54,903 nucleotides of DNA. It comes from CAWVWD01 sp965662365 (GTDB lineage Bacteria > Bacteroidota > Bacteroidia > Chitinophagales > Saprospiraceae). The notes below the pieces were generated by a model that was not told the origin of the DNA, did not search any database, and worked only from the letters and a program-made list of their open reading frames with translations. The position numbers and the translations under genes were made by a program. Shown here in pieces: positions 41,485 to 50,550 of the stretch (position 1 is the first letter of the stretch; each line of letters opens with the position of its first letter). Where the stretch lies: NCBI GenBank assembly GCA_965662365.1, contig CBFIHR010000023.1, forward strand, positions 1-54,903. The letters run 5' to 3'.

Positions 41485-42474
41485 CTACATTCTAAACGCT
41501 GCACTCGCAAACGCCAAACCGCCGCCAGAACCGATAAAGAAAATCAAATCACCTTCCTTAATTTTCCCTTTTTCAAAGGCATCATTCATCGCCATCGGAA
41601 TACAAGCAGAACCTGTATAACCATAGTGATGCATGATTGTATGAGCTTTTTCACGAGGTTGACCTAACAAATCCATTGTTTCAAAAATACTATTAATATT
41701 GATTTGTGTAATAAAAAAATGGTTGACATTATCAAGGCTTTCGCCAATACGTTCAGACATCAAGTTCGCCATTTCTGTCCAAACTTTAGGATTGAGTTCT
41801 TTCGGAAAACGCTTGACGAATTTTAATTGATGATCGTGATTTGCTAAGGCTTCGGGCGTAATCGGTTGCCGAGTGCCACCGCCATAAATGCCCATCCATT
41901 CATTATATTGACCTTCGGTAATGAGTTTACTGGTCAAAAACCCTCTTTTACTATCTTTTTCAGACTTTAGGACAACAGCACCTGCTCCGTCCGCAAAGAG
42001 CGTCACTGTTTTCTTATCTTCTTTATTCAAATGTTTACTCATTGCATAACCTCCAATGACTAAAACCGTGTTGTACTGTTCGTCCGAACGAATATATTTT
42101 GAAGCAATATCCAAAGCCGTTACAAAACCCGCACAAGCCGTATTAATATCAAAAGTACCAGCGTTTTTTGCTCCAAGCCTGTCTTGAATAATAGAAGAGG
42201 TTGAAGGTGACAAAAACTCGGGTGTATCAGTCGAAAGAACAATTAAATCTATCTCTTCGACGCTTGTATTCGCTCGCTGCAAGGCAATCAAAGCAGCTTT
42301 TTCGCATAAGTCCGCCACGGATTCATTATCCGTACACCAACGCCGTTCATTAATTTGAACGTTTTCACGAAGCCAAGTATCGACATCTTCACCGAGTTGT
42401 TCATTAAAATATTGGTTAGTAATTACTTGTTCGGGAGCGTATGCTCCAATTGAGGCAATTATTGCGTTTCGCAT
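41485..42474 (-). CDS. KASIII (3-oxoacyl-ACP synthase III)-like protein with altered active site
   Basis: A 329-residue thiolase-fold enzyme. The nucleophile is C114 in DINTACAGFVTAL. However, the His of the FabH PHQAN loop is T256 (FFITQININ) and the Asn of GNTSAA is Y286 (HHYGYTGSACIP). The GSGGGLA loop near the C-terminus is normal. So Cys is kept but His and Asn are not; this is a recognised KASIII subfamily with the YTGSA motif whose members may do acyl transfer rather than decarboxylative condensation. Located between a hydrolase and an acyl-CoA ligase on the same strand, probably a pathway. Not the housekeeping FabH, by inference. Confidence 0.78.
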   Translation of the reverse strand: MRNAIIASIGAYAPEQVITNQYFNEQLGEDVDTWLRENVQINERRWCTDNESVADLCEKAALIALQRANTSVEEIDLIVLSTDTPEFLSPSTSSIIQDRLGAKNAGTFDINTACAGFVTALDIASKYIRSDEQYNTVLVIGGYAMSKHLNKEDKKTVTLFADGAGAVVLKSEKDSKRGFLTSKLITEGQYNEWMGIYGGGTRQPITPEALANHDHQLKFVKRFPKELNPKVWTEMANLMSERIGESLDNVNHFFITQININSIFETMDLLGQPREKAHTIMHHYGYTGSACIPMAMNDAFEKGKIKEGDLIFFIGSGGGLAFASAAFRM

Positions 42475-42497
42475 TTATTCAAGATACGAGATATGAG

Positions 42498-42547
42498 ATA
42501 TGAGATGTGAGATAATCAGCATATATCTGAAATCTCACATCTCATAT
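42498..42547. terminator. Inverted repeat between KASIII-like and hydrolase genes
   Basis: 16-bp perfect arms ATATGAGATGTGAGAT / ATCTCACATCTCATAT, 18-nt loop; the left side is flanked by further GAGATAT direct repeats. Confidence 0.65.
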
Positions 42548-42561
42548 TTCACATCTAAAGT

Positions 42562-43599
42562 CTATTTACTAAGTTGTTTATGAAATAAAGTATTAAACTC
42601 TGTTGGTTTTTCGATGTAAGGCGAATGTGCCGTGTTGTCCATAATGACTTCTTCGTAAGTGCCGCCATTCGATTGATATTGTTCTAAAACGTAGCGAGTT
42701 TGACTAACCATCGGTTGTGAAGGTACGACTGCTTCGCCTGGATAATTAGGGATTAAACCCATTTTTCCTAATGTTCCAAAATCAAATAAGGAATTATCGG
42801 AAACGATTTGATCCTCTGCACCTCGAACCCAAAGTATGGACGGTTTTGAATTCGCATTAATAAAATGATTAATAGTGTCGCCAATGTATTTTGGAGAAGC
42901 CGCATTTAATGGTCCATATTTTCCTGGCTTCACAAATGGGTAATTAGTGGACGGCTCGAAATCGCCCGGATAACGATTAGCACCTACTTTTTGACTCAAA
43001 AGCGAGGTTAACAAATCGTCTTCATTTGTAGGCACAAAGGGCGGTTTCCAATAAAAACTATTCATCACCACACGAGGCGAAGCCTGCGGATTGTCCGTAC
43101 TTCTATCTTTTTCACCCATCAATCGAGCGAACTCAGGATTAACAATTCCACCACCTGAACCTGCAAAATCTTCAAAGCAGAGTGTACCTTTTTCGTCTTT
43201 TGTACCACCAAACCCAAACGGTGAACCAGGATTAACCAAAGTAGCAGACAGCACTCGCTCGCTCTCGGCAGCAATCATTGAAAACACAAATGCTCCGCCT
43301 AACGAATGACCAATAATATGGTATTTTTCAATACCTAAAACAGCGGTTAAAGCCTGTAAATCCTCGACCCAATCACCAAAACCTTTCGTCGCATCAATTA
43401 ATTTATCTTCTGTATCACCATAGCCTCGCAAGTCGGGAGCAATTCCCCAAAAACCGTCGGGCAGTGCCTTCATTGTTTCGTCCCAAAAAACAGAAGAAGA
43501 AGCATTTCCATGAATGAAAATGACTGGTGTCCCTGCTGTTCTGAATTGTCGAACGTTGATGTTTAAGCGTTCGGTGATGATAATTTTGTTGGTTAGCAT
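42562..43599 (-). CDS. Alpha/beta-hydrolase
   Basis: A 345-residue hydrolase without signal peptide. FIHGNASSSVFWDETM gives the oxyanion loop, HIIGHSLGGAFVFSM the nucleophile elbow, RGAEDQIVSDNSLF the acid, and DNTAHSPYIEKP the His. A cap insertion of about 110 residues (residues about 120-230, KDEKGTLCFEDFAGSGGG) separates the strands. Such a large cap suits epoxide-hydrolase or lactonase-like enzymes. It is in a minus-strand group with the KASIII-like protein and ligase. Substrate unknown. Confidence 0.78.
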   Translation of the reverse strand: MLTNKIIITERLNINVRQFRTAGTPVIFIHGNASSSVFWDETMKALPDGFWGIAPDLRGYGDTEDKLIDATKGFGDWVEDLQALTAVLGIEKYHIIGHSLGGAFVFSMIAAESERVLSATLVNPGSPFGFGGTKDEKGTLCFEDFAGSGGGIVNPEFARLMGEKDRSTDNPQASPRVVMNSFYWKPPFVPTNEDDLLTSLLSQKVGANRYPGDFEPSTNYPFVKPGKYGPLNAASPKYIGDTINHFINANSKPSILWVRGAEDQIVSDNSLFDFGTLGKMGLIPNYPGEAVVPSQPMVSQTRYVLEQYQSNGGTYEEVIMDNTAHSPYIEKPTEFNTLFHKQLSK

Positions 43600-43749
43600 T
43601 TTTTAGATTTTTTGAACTCATCCCCAACCCCTCTCTTAAAAGAGAGAGAAGCCAACGACAGTACTCGAATTTTTGAGCTTTTGAGATCTGTCGTTTGGCT
43701 CTCTTTCCCGAGTACTCGGGAGAAGGGTCAGGGATCGGTTCAATCATTA

Positions 43750-46212
43750 TTATTTCTTATAAGCATCTAAATGTACTCTCAATTCTAATGACATTAAGCG
43801 ACCAGTCGGCGGTGCAGCCGTAAACTCACGCATTTCTGTATTGAATAAATTCGTGACATTTCCTGCTAATGTAAACATATCGTTGAAGCGGTAACCGACC
43901 CCTAAATCAACCGTCGCAAAACCGCCCAAAGGACCATAATTATACGAATCTGTACTTTTTGAGTTTTCGATAATTGGCGTTCCACGATACGTTAAATCTG
44001 GATAGGAACGAGAAGCAATTTGAAAACTTGAGAAGTAATCGTACTCTTGTACCCAACGAACGTAAGTATTGGCAAACAACTTTTTACTACTGTAATTCAA
44101 GCCAAGCCCTAAACGATGATTCGGAGCATTTACCAATAAATCTAAGAAATTCACTATTCCGTCGCCATTAAAATCATTGTCTTCGACGTTTGTTTCATCG
44201 ATATTATAATCGAAATACGAATAATTTAACGTTCCACTAAATTGATCATTAAAATAATACGTCGCACTCAAATCTGCTCCATAAGTATTAAAACGCCCGA
44301 AGTTAATGTAAGTCGCTACCAAACCACCATAAATTCCATAAGCTGCTTGAACATCTTGAATTGGCGTTTCGCCTCTTTGTGTTGTTACCCCAACGACCGT
44401 TACTGGACTCAAGAAATCTTGCGATATATTATAATAAGCATTTCCATCAATGAATAATTTATTTTTAATCAATTGTCCACGATAACCTAACTCAATAGTT
44501 TGTAATTTTTCAACACGTTGTTTTTCAACTGTTGTCCCATCAGTCAACGTAAACCCTTCGGCATTTCCTAAAATCAACCCACCAAATAAATTACCATACA
44601 TATTTAAAATCGTCGGTGCAGCAATACCTTGACCGTAAGTCAAACGCCAAGTTCCTTTATCACCAATTTTTAAAAATGCAAACTTAGGTACGAAGTTCGT
44701 TCCATAAACATCATGATTATCTAAACGAGCAGCAGCCACAGCACGGAATCCTTTACCAAAATCATATTTTAAATGTGCGTATCCGCCAAATTGATTTACC
44801 GTGATAAAATCAGTATCCGAAGTATCTAAAAGGTAAGTTCCTAAACTATTAGCTTGATCAGATTGAAACTGCACCCCAGCGATTAATTCTAACTTTCCGA
44901 AAGTTTCATTGTATTGAGCTTCTGCGTTCCAACGTCTGGACGCATCTTGAAACAATGCTCCACTTTGATACGAAAAATCGCCACCAGCAACTTCTGGTGT
45001 CAAACCTGCATCAATTCCACGATAATATTGTTTCGTTCTGTCATCAATCGAGTACGTGCTATCTGTTGCACTTTGCGTATAATACGCTTGCACAAAAAAG
45101 TTGTCCGTACTATATTTTAATTGATAATAATTGATTGACCAATCTTTGATTTGGTTACGCCCCACATTTGTTGGAGACAAATAAGTACTGTTGCTATAAC
45201 CAGTCGCAAAAGTTAAATCTGACTTATCATTAATCGTATAAATCAATTGACCTTCTGCACGGAAAAATTGAATATCTCTATCCAGTTCAAACTCTTCATA
45301 ACCTTCTGTGATGCCGTCAGGAATAGCATTTCCTAAAGTATCAAACGCTCCAACTCGGTCAATATAAACCGAATCCACATATTCAAACTCTTCAGCTTGT
45401 GTATATTCTGCCGTAATTTTATACGCAAATTTTTCATTCAAAGCCTGTGCATGACGCAAACGAGTCGTGAAGGTACTTTGATTACCGACACCGACAGTTA
45501 CATCTGTTCCTTGATGACGACGAGGATCTTTTGTGATTGTATTCAATAAGCCATTATGTGCATTCGGACCATAAAGCGTTGAATTTGGGCCTAAAATAAC
45601 CTCAACTCGCTCTATGTCTTCTTTGACAACTGTATTCAAAGGTCCTAAAGGCAAGCCAGTTGCAATCAAGGTCGAAAAGCGACCGTCTGTAACTTGTAGG
45701 TTTTTAGAATTAAAATTCGAGTTAAAACCACGAATGTTGATACCTGGCCCAGCGACACCAGCACGAACATATTCAACCCCTTTCAAACGAGCTAATAATT
45801 CGCCAGGATTCCCAGCAAATTCATCTAACTCTCGAGCGTGAATCGTTTCGATCGTTGCCGGAGATTCCGTTAATTTCTCTTGTCGTCTTGATCCCGAAAC
45901 GACGACTTCAGTTCCAATAATTGAGCCTAACACCATATCAAAATCGACCGTTGTGTTACCATTCACAGTAACTTCTTTTTCTTGCTCTTTGAAACCGACA
46001 TACGACACAACCAAGGTATATGTTCCATTCTCGACTTCGATTGAATATTGACCATTGTAGTCCGTAGCGGCTCCGGTTGTCGTGCCTTTAATCATCACAG
46101 TTGCACCGATAAGTGACTCGCCTGTGTCATCTTTTACTGTTCCCGAAATGGTACTTTGAGCAAATATTGCTGTGGTCAGCAATAGACAGATTAACGTTAA
46201 TAATTGTTTCAT
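43750..46212 (-). CDS. TonB-dependent outer-membrane receptor
   Basis: An 820-residue receptor. Signal peptide MKQLLTLICLLLTTAIFAQ, then a carboxypeptidase-regulatory-like domain (about 22-100: GTVKDDTGESLIGATVMIKG, TYTLVVSYVGF), a plug (about 105-225: RRQEKLTESPATIETIHARE, VNIRGF-like INIRGFNSNF, RVEVILGPNSTLYGPNAHNG) and a 22-strand barrel ending LMSLELRVHLDAYKK. Substrate is probably a small molecule or siderophore, not a polysaccharide, since no SusD partner is present. No SusC signature. Its neighbours are a hydrolase downstream and a secreted hydrolase and symporter upstream. Confidence 0.88.
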   Translation of the reverse strand: MKQLLTLICLLLTTAIFAQSTISGTVKDDTGESLIGATVMIKGTTTGAATDYNGQYSIEVENGTYTLVVSYVGFKEQEKEVTVNGNTTVDFDMVLGSIIGTEVVVSGSRRQEKLTESPATIETIHARELDEFAGNPGELLARLKGVEYVRAGVAGPGINIRGFNSNFNSKNLQVTDGRFSTLIATGLPLGPLNTVVKEDIERVEVILGPNSTLYGPNAHNGLLNTITKDPRRHQGTDVTVGVGNQSTFTTRLRHAQALNEKFAYKITAEYTQAEEFEYVDSVYIDRVGAFDTLGNAIPDGITEGYEEFELDRDIQFFRAEGQLIYTINDKSDLTFATGYSNSTYLSPTNVGRNQIKDWSINYYQLKYSTDNFFVQAYYTQSATDSTYSIDDRTKQYYRGIDAGLTPEVAGGDFSYQSGALFQDASRRWNAEAQYNETFGKLELIAGVQFQSDQANSLGTYLLDTSDTDFITVNQFGGYAHLKYDFGKGFRAVAAARLDNHDVYGTNFVPKFAFLKIGDKGTWRLTYGQGIAAPTILNMYGNLFGGLILGNAEGFTLTDGTTVEKQRVEKLQTIELGYRGQLIKNKLFIDGNAYYNISQDFLSPVTVVGVTTQRGETPIQDVQAAYGIYGGLVATYINFGRFNTYGADLSATYYFNDQFSGTLNYSYFDYNIDETNVEDNDFNGDGIVNFLDLLVNAPNHRLGLGLNYSSKKLFANTYVRWVQEYDYFSSFQIASRSYPDLTYRGTPIIENSKSTDSYNYGPLGGFATVDLGVGYRFNDMFTLAGNVTNLFNTEMREFTAAPPTGRLMSLELRVHLDAYKK

Positions 46213-46400
46213 AAAATAATTATTTTGGTTTTATTTAGGGCAATAGTAGCCCACCTTGATTTTATGATATTTTTAAAATCAAGTAATTGGTAAAATTTTA
46301 TTTCATTAAAAAATTTTGAACTTTAATTAAATTCTGTATTTGAAAACTAATTTAAGATAATAGTTTTTCGATACTTCCTTAATTTTTTAAAATTAGACTA

Positions 46401-46409
46401 TGGACTTTT
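46401..46409 (+). promoter_or_regulatory. TGGACTTTT motif upstream of the TonB receptor
   Basis: Recurs at 34107-34115, 46480-46488, 49360-49368 and (with A last) 49439-49447, and as TGGACT on the minus strand at 35666-35671. Followed about 40 bp later by CTGATAATCAA. Function unknown. Confidence 0.35.
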
Positions 46410-46486
46410 ACTAAAAAATAATCATATTCTCAATCTAAAAACCTGATAATCAATATTTTATTCAAAAAAAAATGACAGGTGGACTT

Positions 46487-47437
46487 TTATTCTTTTAGAA
46501 AAGTCTGAATTGTTTCATTCACCATTTGAGCATTGTCCCACATAGCAAAATGGCCTGCATTTGGCACCATAAATAATTGGCTATTTGGAATTTGTGCTTT
46601 AGCAGATTGAGCAACTTTCTCTGTCGTTAATTTTTGATGTAAATACTTGTTTGGAATCAAATAATCCTGCTCTCCAAAAAGAATCAATGTTGGCATTTTT
46701 AACGTTTTTAACTCCTCAAAAACTGGTTCGTCTAACATGCCTGCGACACACTTCGGAATCATCCGACAATAATGCTCATATTCTTCTGCTGTCTCTCTCA
46801 TATATAACCTATCGTTATACATAAACATCGCATCTTCAGGCGTAAGACCGGCCGCAAAATTCACATCAAAATTCTTTTTGATTTGCTCAACTGGCGTATT
46901 TTTTACAGATTCGGCAGTTAACAAAGACTTTAATAGGGCGGATTCTTTTTCATTAAATCGTTCAATCCCTGCCGGGTCGATTAAGATTAATTTTTCTAAA
47001 ACGTCAGGCGATTTTAAAGCGGCTGTTATCGCTACTTGTCCGCCCATCGAATGGCCAACTAAAACTGGATTTTTTAATTTTAATTCAGCAATTATTTCTA
47101 AAATAACATCAGCAAAAAACGTCATATTATACGCATAATCGCCTTTGCTTGACTTCGGATAACCTGGCAAATCCAAAGCGATACAGCGATAGTCCGCTTT
47201 CAAGACTTCCATATTTTTTTTCCAAGCTGGTAAATAACTACCCAGACCGTGAATGAAAATCAAGGTTTGGTCGCCTTTTCCTTCATCAACATAAGCGACT
47301 TTGATCTCATTTGACAACTCGATAAACTTCGTTTTGTACGGATACTTAAAATCTAACATAGATTTTTTTGTTGTTTTGGTTTCTGTTATTGGCTGACAAG
47401 CCATTAGAAATAATAGTAATATTGATAGGTATTTCAT
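46487..47437 (-). CDS. Exported alpha/beta-hydrolase lipoprotein
   Basis: A 316-residue lipoprotein enzyme; ATG 47437 (MKYLSILLLFLMACQPITET, lipidated Cys15) is preferred to the longer frame that overlaps the symporter. FIHGLGSYLPAWKKNMEV, LVGHSMGGQVAITAAL (nucleophile), LFGEQDYLIPN (acid) and VPNAGHFAMWD (His) form a full triad. Paralogue of the cytoplasmic protein at 37478. It lies 67 bp after the symporter stop and 274 bp before the TonB receptor. Envelope location beside a receptor and a symporter suggests hydrolysis of an imported ester, with the product taken up; inference. Confidence 0.82.
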   Translation of the reverse strand: MKYLSILLLFLMACQPITETKTTKKSMLDFKYPYKTKFIELSNEIKVAYVDEGKGDQTLIFIHGLGSYLPAWKKNMEVLKADYRCIALDLPGYPKSSKGDYAYNMTFFADVILEIIAELKLKNPVLVGHSMGGQVAITAALKSPDVLEKLILIDPAGIERFNEKESALLKSLLTAESVKNTPVEQIKKNFDVNFAAGLTPEDAMFMYNDRLYMRETAEEYEHYCRMIPKCVAGMLDEPVFEELKTLKMPTLILFGEQDYLIPNKYLHQKLTTEKVAQSAKAQIPNSQLFMVPNAGHFAMWDNAQMVNETIQTFLKE

Positions 47438-47504
47438 ATTAAAATTTTCTTGGTTTGAACCTATCCTCAGTCCTTCCCTCCGAAAGGAAAAATTGAGGCT
47501 ACGT

Positions 47505-49019
47505 TCAAACAACTGATTTTTGGCGATTTTTTGTAACAAAAAATAAAACGGCTGCCACCGTCATCGAAGCTAATAAAGCGAAAGTCACCGCAACTGCTGG
47601 ATTTTTGACAGCACCTTTCATATAAGGTGTCAAACCGCCATAATAGATGGAAAAATGTACGATGATTGCCGTAACAGATGCGGCTATCGGAACAATCCGA
47701 GGGACATTTTTTATAAAAATGCCTAAAATAACAGGAACAAAAGCGGCTGAAAAGTAGGCGTAAACGCCATTTTGTGCAAAAATACCGACGCTTAGGCTCG
47801 GATGTAAAATTTGGTCGTAAGACAGGACAATTGAAATAAACGCTAAAGTAACTATGACACCTTTATTAATAAGGATAAGGTTTTTACTTCGTTTCCTTTC
47901 GGTAATTCCTAACCGTTTATTGAAAAGCGGCTCGATGATATCAGAGGTAATGGTCGCAGAAACAGACTGAATTAAACCCTCTAAAGTTGATAAGCCTGCG
48001 GAAAGTAACCCCAAAATTACAATCAGACCGACATAAACCGGAAACTCTTTGACAACATACGCCGAAATAATGCCGTCCATTTTCAACGGTTTGCCATCGA
48101 CCGTTAAATCTGGAAAAGAAATCCGAGCAAATAAACCAACTAAGACCACGGCAAAGAATAAAATTTCTACGCCAATGCCGACGGCTAAATATTTATTGAC
48201 ATCACTTTCTTTTTTTAATAACAAAGACTTTGTGATAATGTGCGGCTGACAAACTACTGCAATTCCGACTATTAAAGAACAGAAAATAATTTCAAAATAA
48301 TCTCGAAAAAGGAAACTTTCGGGGTTCGTCGATTGTACCAAAAGCGGATCAATATTTTCTAATTTCGTCAAAAATCCATCGACGCCTTCGCTAAAATGTT
48401 CATAACCTGAAGTCAATAAAATAACGGCTACAATGATCATCAAAACGGCCTGAATCGTATTGGTGTAAACCATCGAATTTGCACCGCCAAACATCATGTA
48501 CCCAAAAATAAAAACGACCAGGCCAATTAGGACGTAAAGCTCGTCAAGATTTAGGGCTTTCGCCAAAACCTTAGTCATACCAACGCAAATCAGTACAATA
48601 AATGTGATTAGTAACAAGGACAAAAAGCCAAAAAACAACGCATAATTTTTACTTTCGTAGCGTTTGCCGATCCATTGAGCCATTGTTAACGCTTTGACAT
48701 TGTTGCCTTGTTTTCGGAAGCTTTTGGTCAGAATAATCAGCGATACAAAAATCCCTAAAGGCATCACGACCGCAAAGGACAAAACGCCGCTTAATCCATA
48801 CAAAGCAATGAATCCAGGATTGATAATAAAAGTCGCCGCACTGGTTGTCGAAGCCGCTAAGGACAAGCCTACCGCAACGGGTGAAAATTGAACATTGCCA
48901 ACGGTATAATCAGAAATAGATTTGATTTTTAAAGCACCTCGAATGACAAAAAATAGAATAACGGCCATGTAAATGACCAGTAAAATTGAGGTAGCAAACA
49001 CGAGTTCTTGTGAAGCCAT
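47505..49019 (-). CDS. Sodium:solute symporter (SSS family)
   Basis: A 504-residue inner-membrane transporter with thirteen or so hydrophobic segments. SSS features are SDYTVGNVQFSPVAVGLSLA, ASTTSAATFIINPGFIALYG and LGLLSAGLSTLEGLIQSVSA. Family members import carboxylates, amino acids, sugars or proline with Na+. It heads the minus-strand block symporter, exported hydrolase, TonB receptor. Start ATG 49019. Substrate is not predictable from these motifs; a short organic acid released by the exported hydrolase is a reasonable guess. Confidence 0.88.
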   Translation of the reverse strand: MASQELVFATSILLVIYMAVILFFVIRGALKIKSISDYTVGNVQFSPVAVGLSLAASTTSAATFIINPGFIALYGLSGVLSFAVVMPLGIFVSLIILTKSFRKQGNNVKALTMAQWIGKRYESKNYALFFGFLSLLLITFIVLICVGMTKVLAKALNLDELYVLIGLVVFIFGYMMFGGANSMVYTNTIQAVLMIIVAVILLTSGYEHFSEGVDGFLTKLENIDPLLVQSTNPESFLFRDYFEIIFCSLIVGIAVVCQPHIITKSLLLKKESDVNKYLAVGIGVEILFFAVVLVGLFARISFPDLTVDGKPLKMDGIISAYVVKEFPVYVGLIVILGLLSAGLSTLEGLIQSVSATITSDIIEPLFNKRLGITERKRSKNLILINKGVIVTLAFISIVLSYDQILHPSLSVGIFAQNGVYAYFSAAFVPVILGIFIKNVPRIVPIAASVTAIIVHFSIYYGGLTPYMKGAVKNPAVAVTFALLASMTVAAVLFFVTKNRQKSVV

Positions 49020-49677
49020 TTTGGTTTAATGATTTGGTAATTTCACGCAAAACTTGAGTTTTCGAAATGATCGTCAGGATCATTTGCCTTTTGTGGTTTT
49101 AACTTGATAACAAGACCTCAAAACTTAAAACTCAATTTTTACATCAAATGATTTATTTGGTTATTTGGTTGAAAATCAAAAACTTCGAGCAGCCACGAAT
49201 GACTGCCGAAGTTTACTCACTCTAACCAACAGAGTTTCTTAATAGTATTTTTCTAAAAGCAATCAAAACTGCTATTGGTCAAAGGGATTTTTTGGTTTTA
49301 TATTCTAAAAATAGAGATTTCACAGGCAGCAATTTTAATCATTTTATGAAATTCAAGTATGGACTTTTGATGTATTTTCTTTTTTAATCTTTTCTAAAAT
49401 GTTGATTATCAATATTTTAAGTACAATTTAGACAAATATGGACTTTATCTATTTTTAAAGACTTATTTCCTATTCATAAAAACAGTATATTAAATTAAAT
49501 ACCTGATAATCAACAACTTAATAAAAAGCATCGTTTTACTTTTTTGACCTAAAACATCATAAGAATCTATTAGTCAAATAGTTATAGCTTTTATCAAAAC
49601 TATTTTTTGCTTATTTTTATATCTAAATATTTATATATTTATATAAATGATACTTTAACCAATAAAATTTTAATAAA
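49020..49677. other. Divergent intergenic region, 658 bp
   Basis: Between the symporter and phaB. Contains two TGGACTTT motifs (49360, 49439), each followed by a TTGATTATCAA/CTGATAATCAA-like palindrome (about 49402 and 49503), and a repeat of GATTTGGTTATTTGG-like sequence near 49020-49165. No gene or RNA was identified. Confidence 0.45.
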
Positions 49678-50427
49678 ATGACGACTAACAAAAAACAGAG
49701 AATAGCCTTGGTTACTGGAGCAACTGGTGGATTAGGAAGTGCTATGTGTAAACGTTTGTATGATGATGGCTATTTTGTTATAGCAAACTATCGCAACCCT
49801 AAAAAGGCAGATCTTTGGACAGAAAAGATGGCAGAACAAGGGTACGATTTTGCAACTGTACAAGGTGATGTTTCGGATTATCATTCGGTGGAAGATATGA
49901 TCAAAGAAGTGGAAGATAAGTTTGGGACAGTTGATATTTTGGTTAATAATGCGGGTATCACTCGTGATGGTTCTTTTCGCAAGATGTCCCCCGAAAACTG
50001 GAAAGCGGTGATTTCTACAAATTTAGATAGTGTTTTCAATTGTTCTCGTAATGTGATTAATCAAATGATTGACCAAGAATTTGGTCGGATTATCAATATT
50101 TCATCAGTGAATGGACAACGTGCACAGTATGGTCAAGCGAATTACTCGGCAGCAAAGGCTGGTATGCACGGATTTACGAAAACCTTGGCCGTTGAAGTTG
50201 CCAGCAGAGGAGTGACCGTGAATACGATTTCGCCAGGATATATTGCGACAGATATGGTTTTGGCAGTACCAGAAAAATACCGTCAAAAAATCGTTGCTAA
50301 AATTCCTGTTGGTCGTTTAGGCGGAACCGGTGAGATTGCTCACTTAGTGTCTTTTTTGGCTTCTGACGGTGCAGCATTTATTACCGGTGCCAATTATTCG
50401 ATTAATGGAGGACAACATGTTTATTAA
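49678..50427 (+). CDS. phaB: Acetoacetyl-CoA reductase
   Basis: A 249-residue SDR reducing acetoacetyl-CoA to (R)-3-hydroxybutyryl-CoA with NADPH. Besides the SDR motifs (VTGATGGLGSA, NNAGITRDGSF, S-x12-Y-x3-K) it has the PhaB-specific stretch FRKMSPENWKAVISTNLDSV, ISSVNGQRAQYGQANYSAAK and TISPGYIATDM, close to Cupriavidus PhaB. The end of strand 2 is NYRNPKKADLW, with no acidic residue, as in NADPH-using enzymes. It is 14 kb from phaA-phaC, opposite the symporter. Together the window holds a complete PHB pathway. Confidence 0.9.
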   Translation: MTTNKKQRIALVTGATGGLGSAMCKRLYDDGYFVIANYRNPKKADLWTEKMAEQGYDFATVQGDVSDYHSVEDMIKEVEDKFGTVDILVNNAGITRDGSFRKMSPENWKAVISTNLDSVFNCSRNVINQMIDQEFGRIINISSVNGQRAQYGQANYSAAKAGMHGFTKTLAVEVASRGVTVNTISPGYIATDMVLAVPEKYRQKIVAKIPVGRLGGTGEIAHLVSFLASDGAAFITGANYSINGGQHVY

Positions 50428-50550
50428 GTCATCGGTCATAATTAAAAAATAATAAAGATAATTAATGGTGATAATCATCTCATTTTTTTCCATTTATAAC
50501 CTTTTCATTAACCGTAAAATACAGACGATATACGAACAAGTTGCGGTTTT

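Noticed and set aside
39911..43599. OleABC(D) olefin/beta-lactone cluster
   Set aside because: The order KASIII-like, hydrolase, ligase is suggestive, but the KASIII-like protein lacks the His and Asn of OleA, the ligase has the normal acyl-CoA-ligase Lys motif, and no extended SDR (OleD) is next to them.
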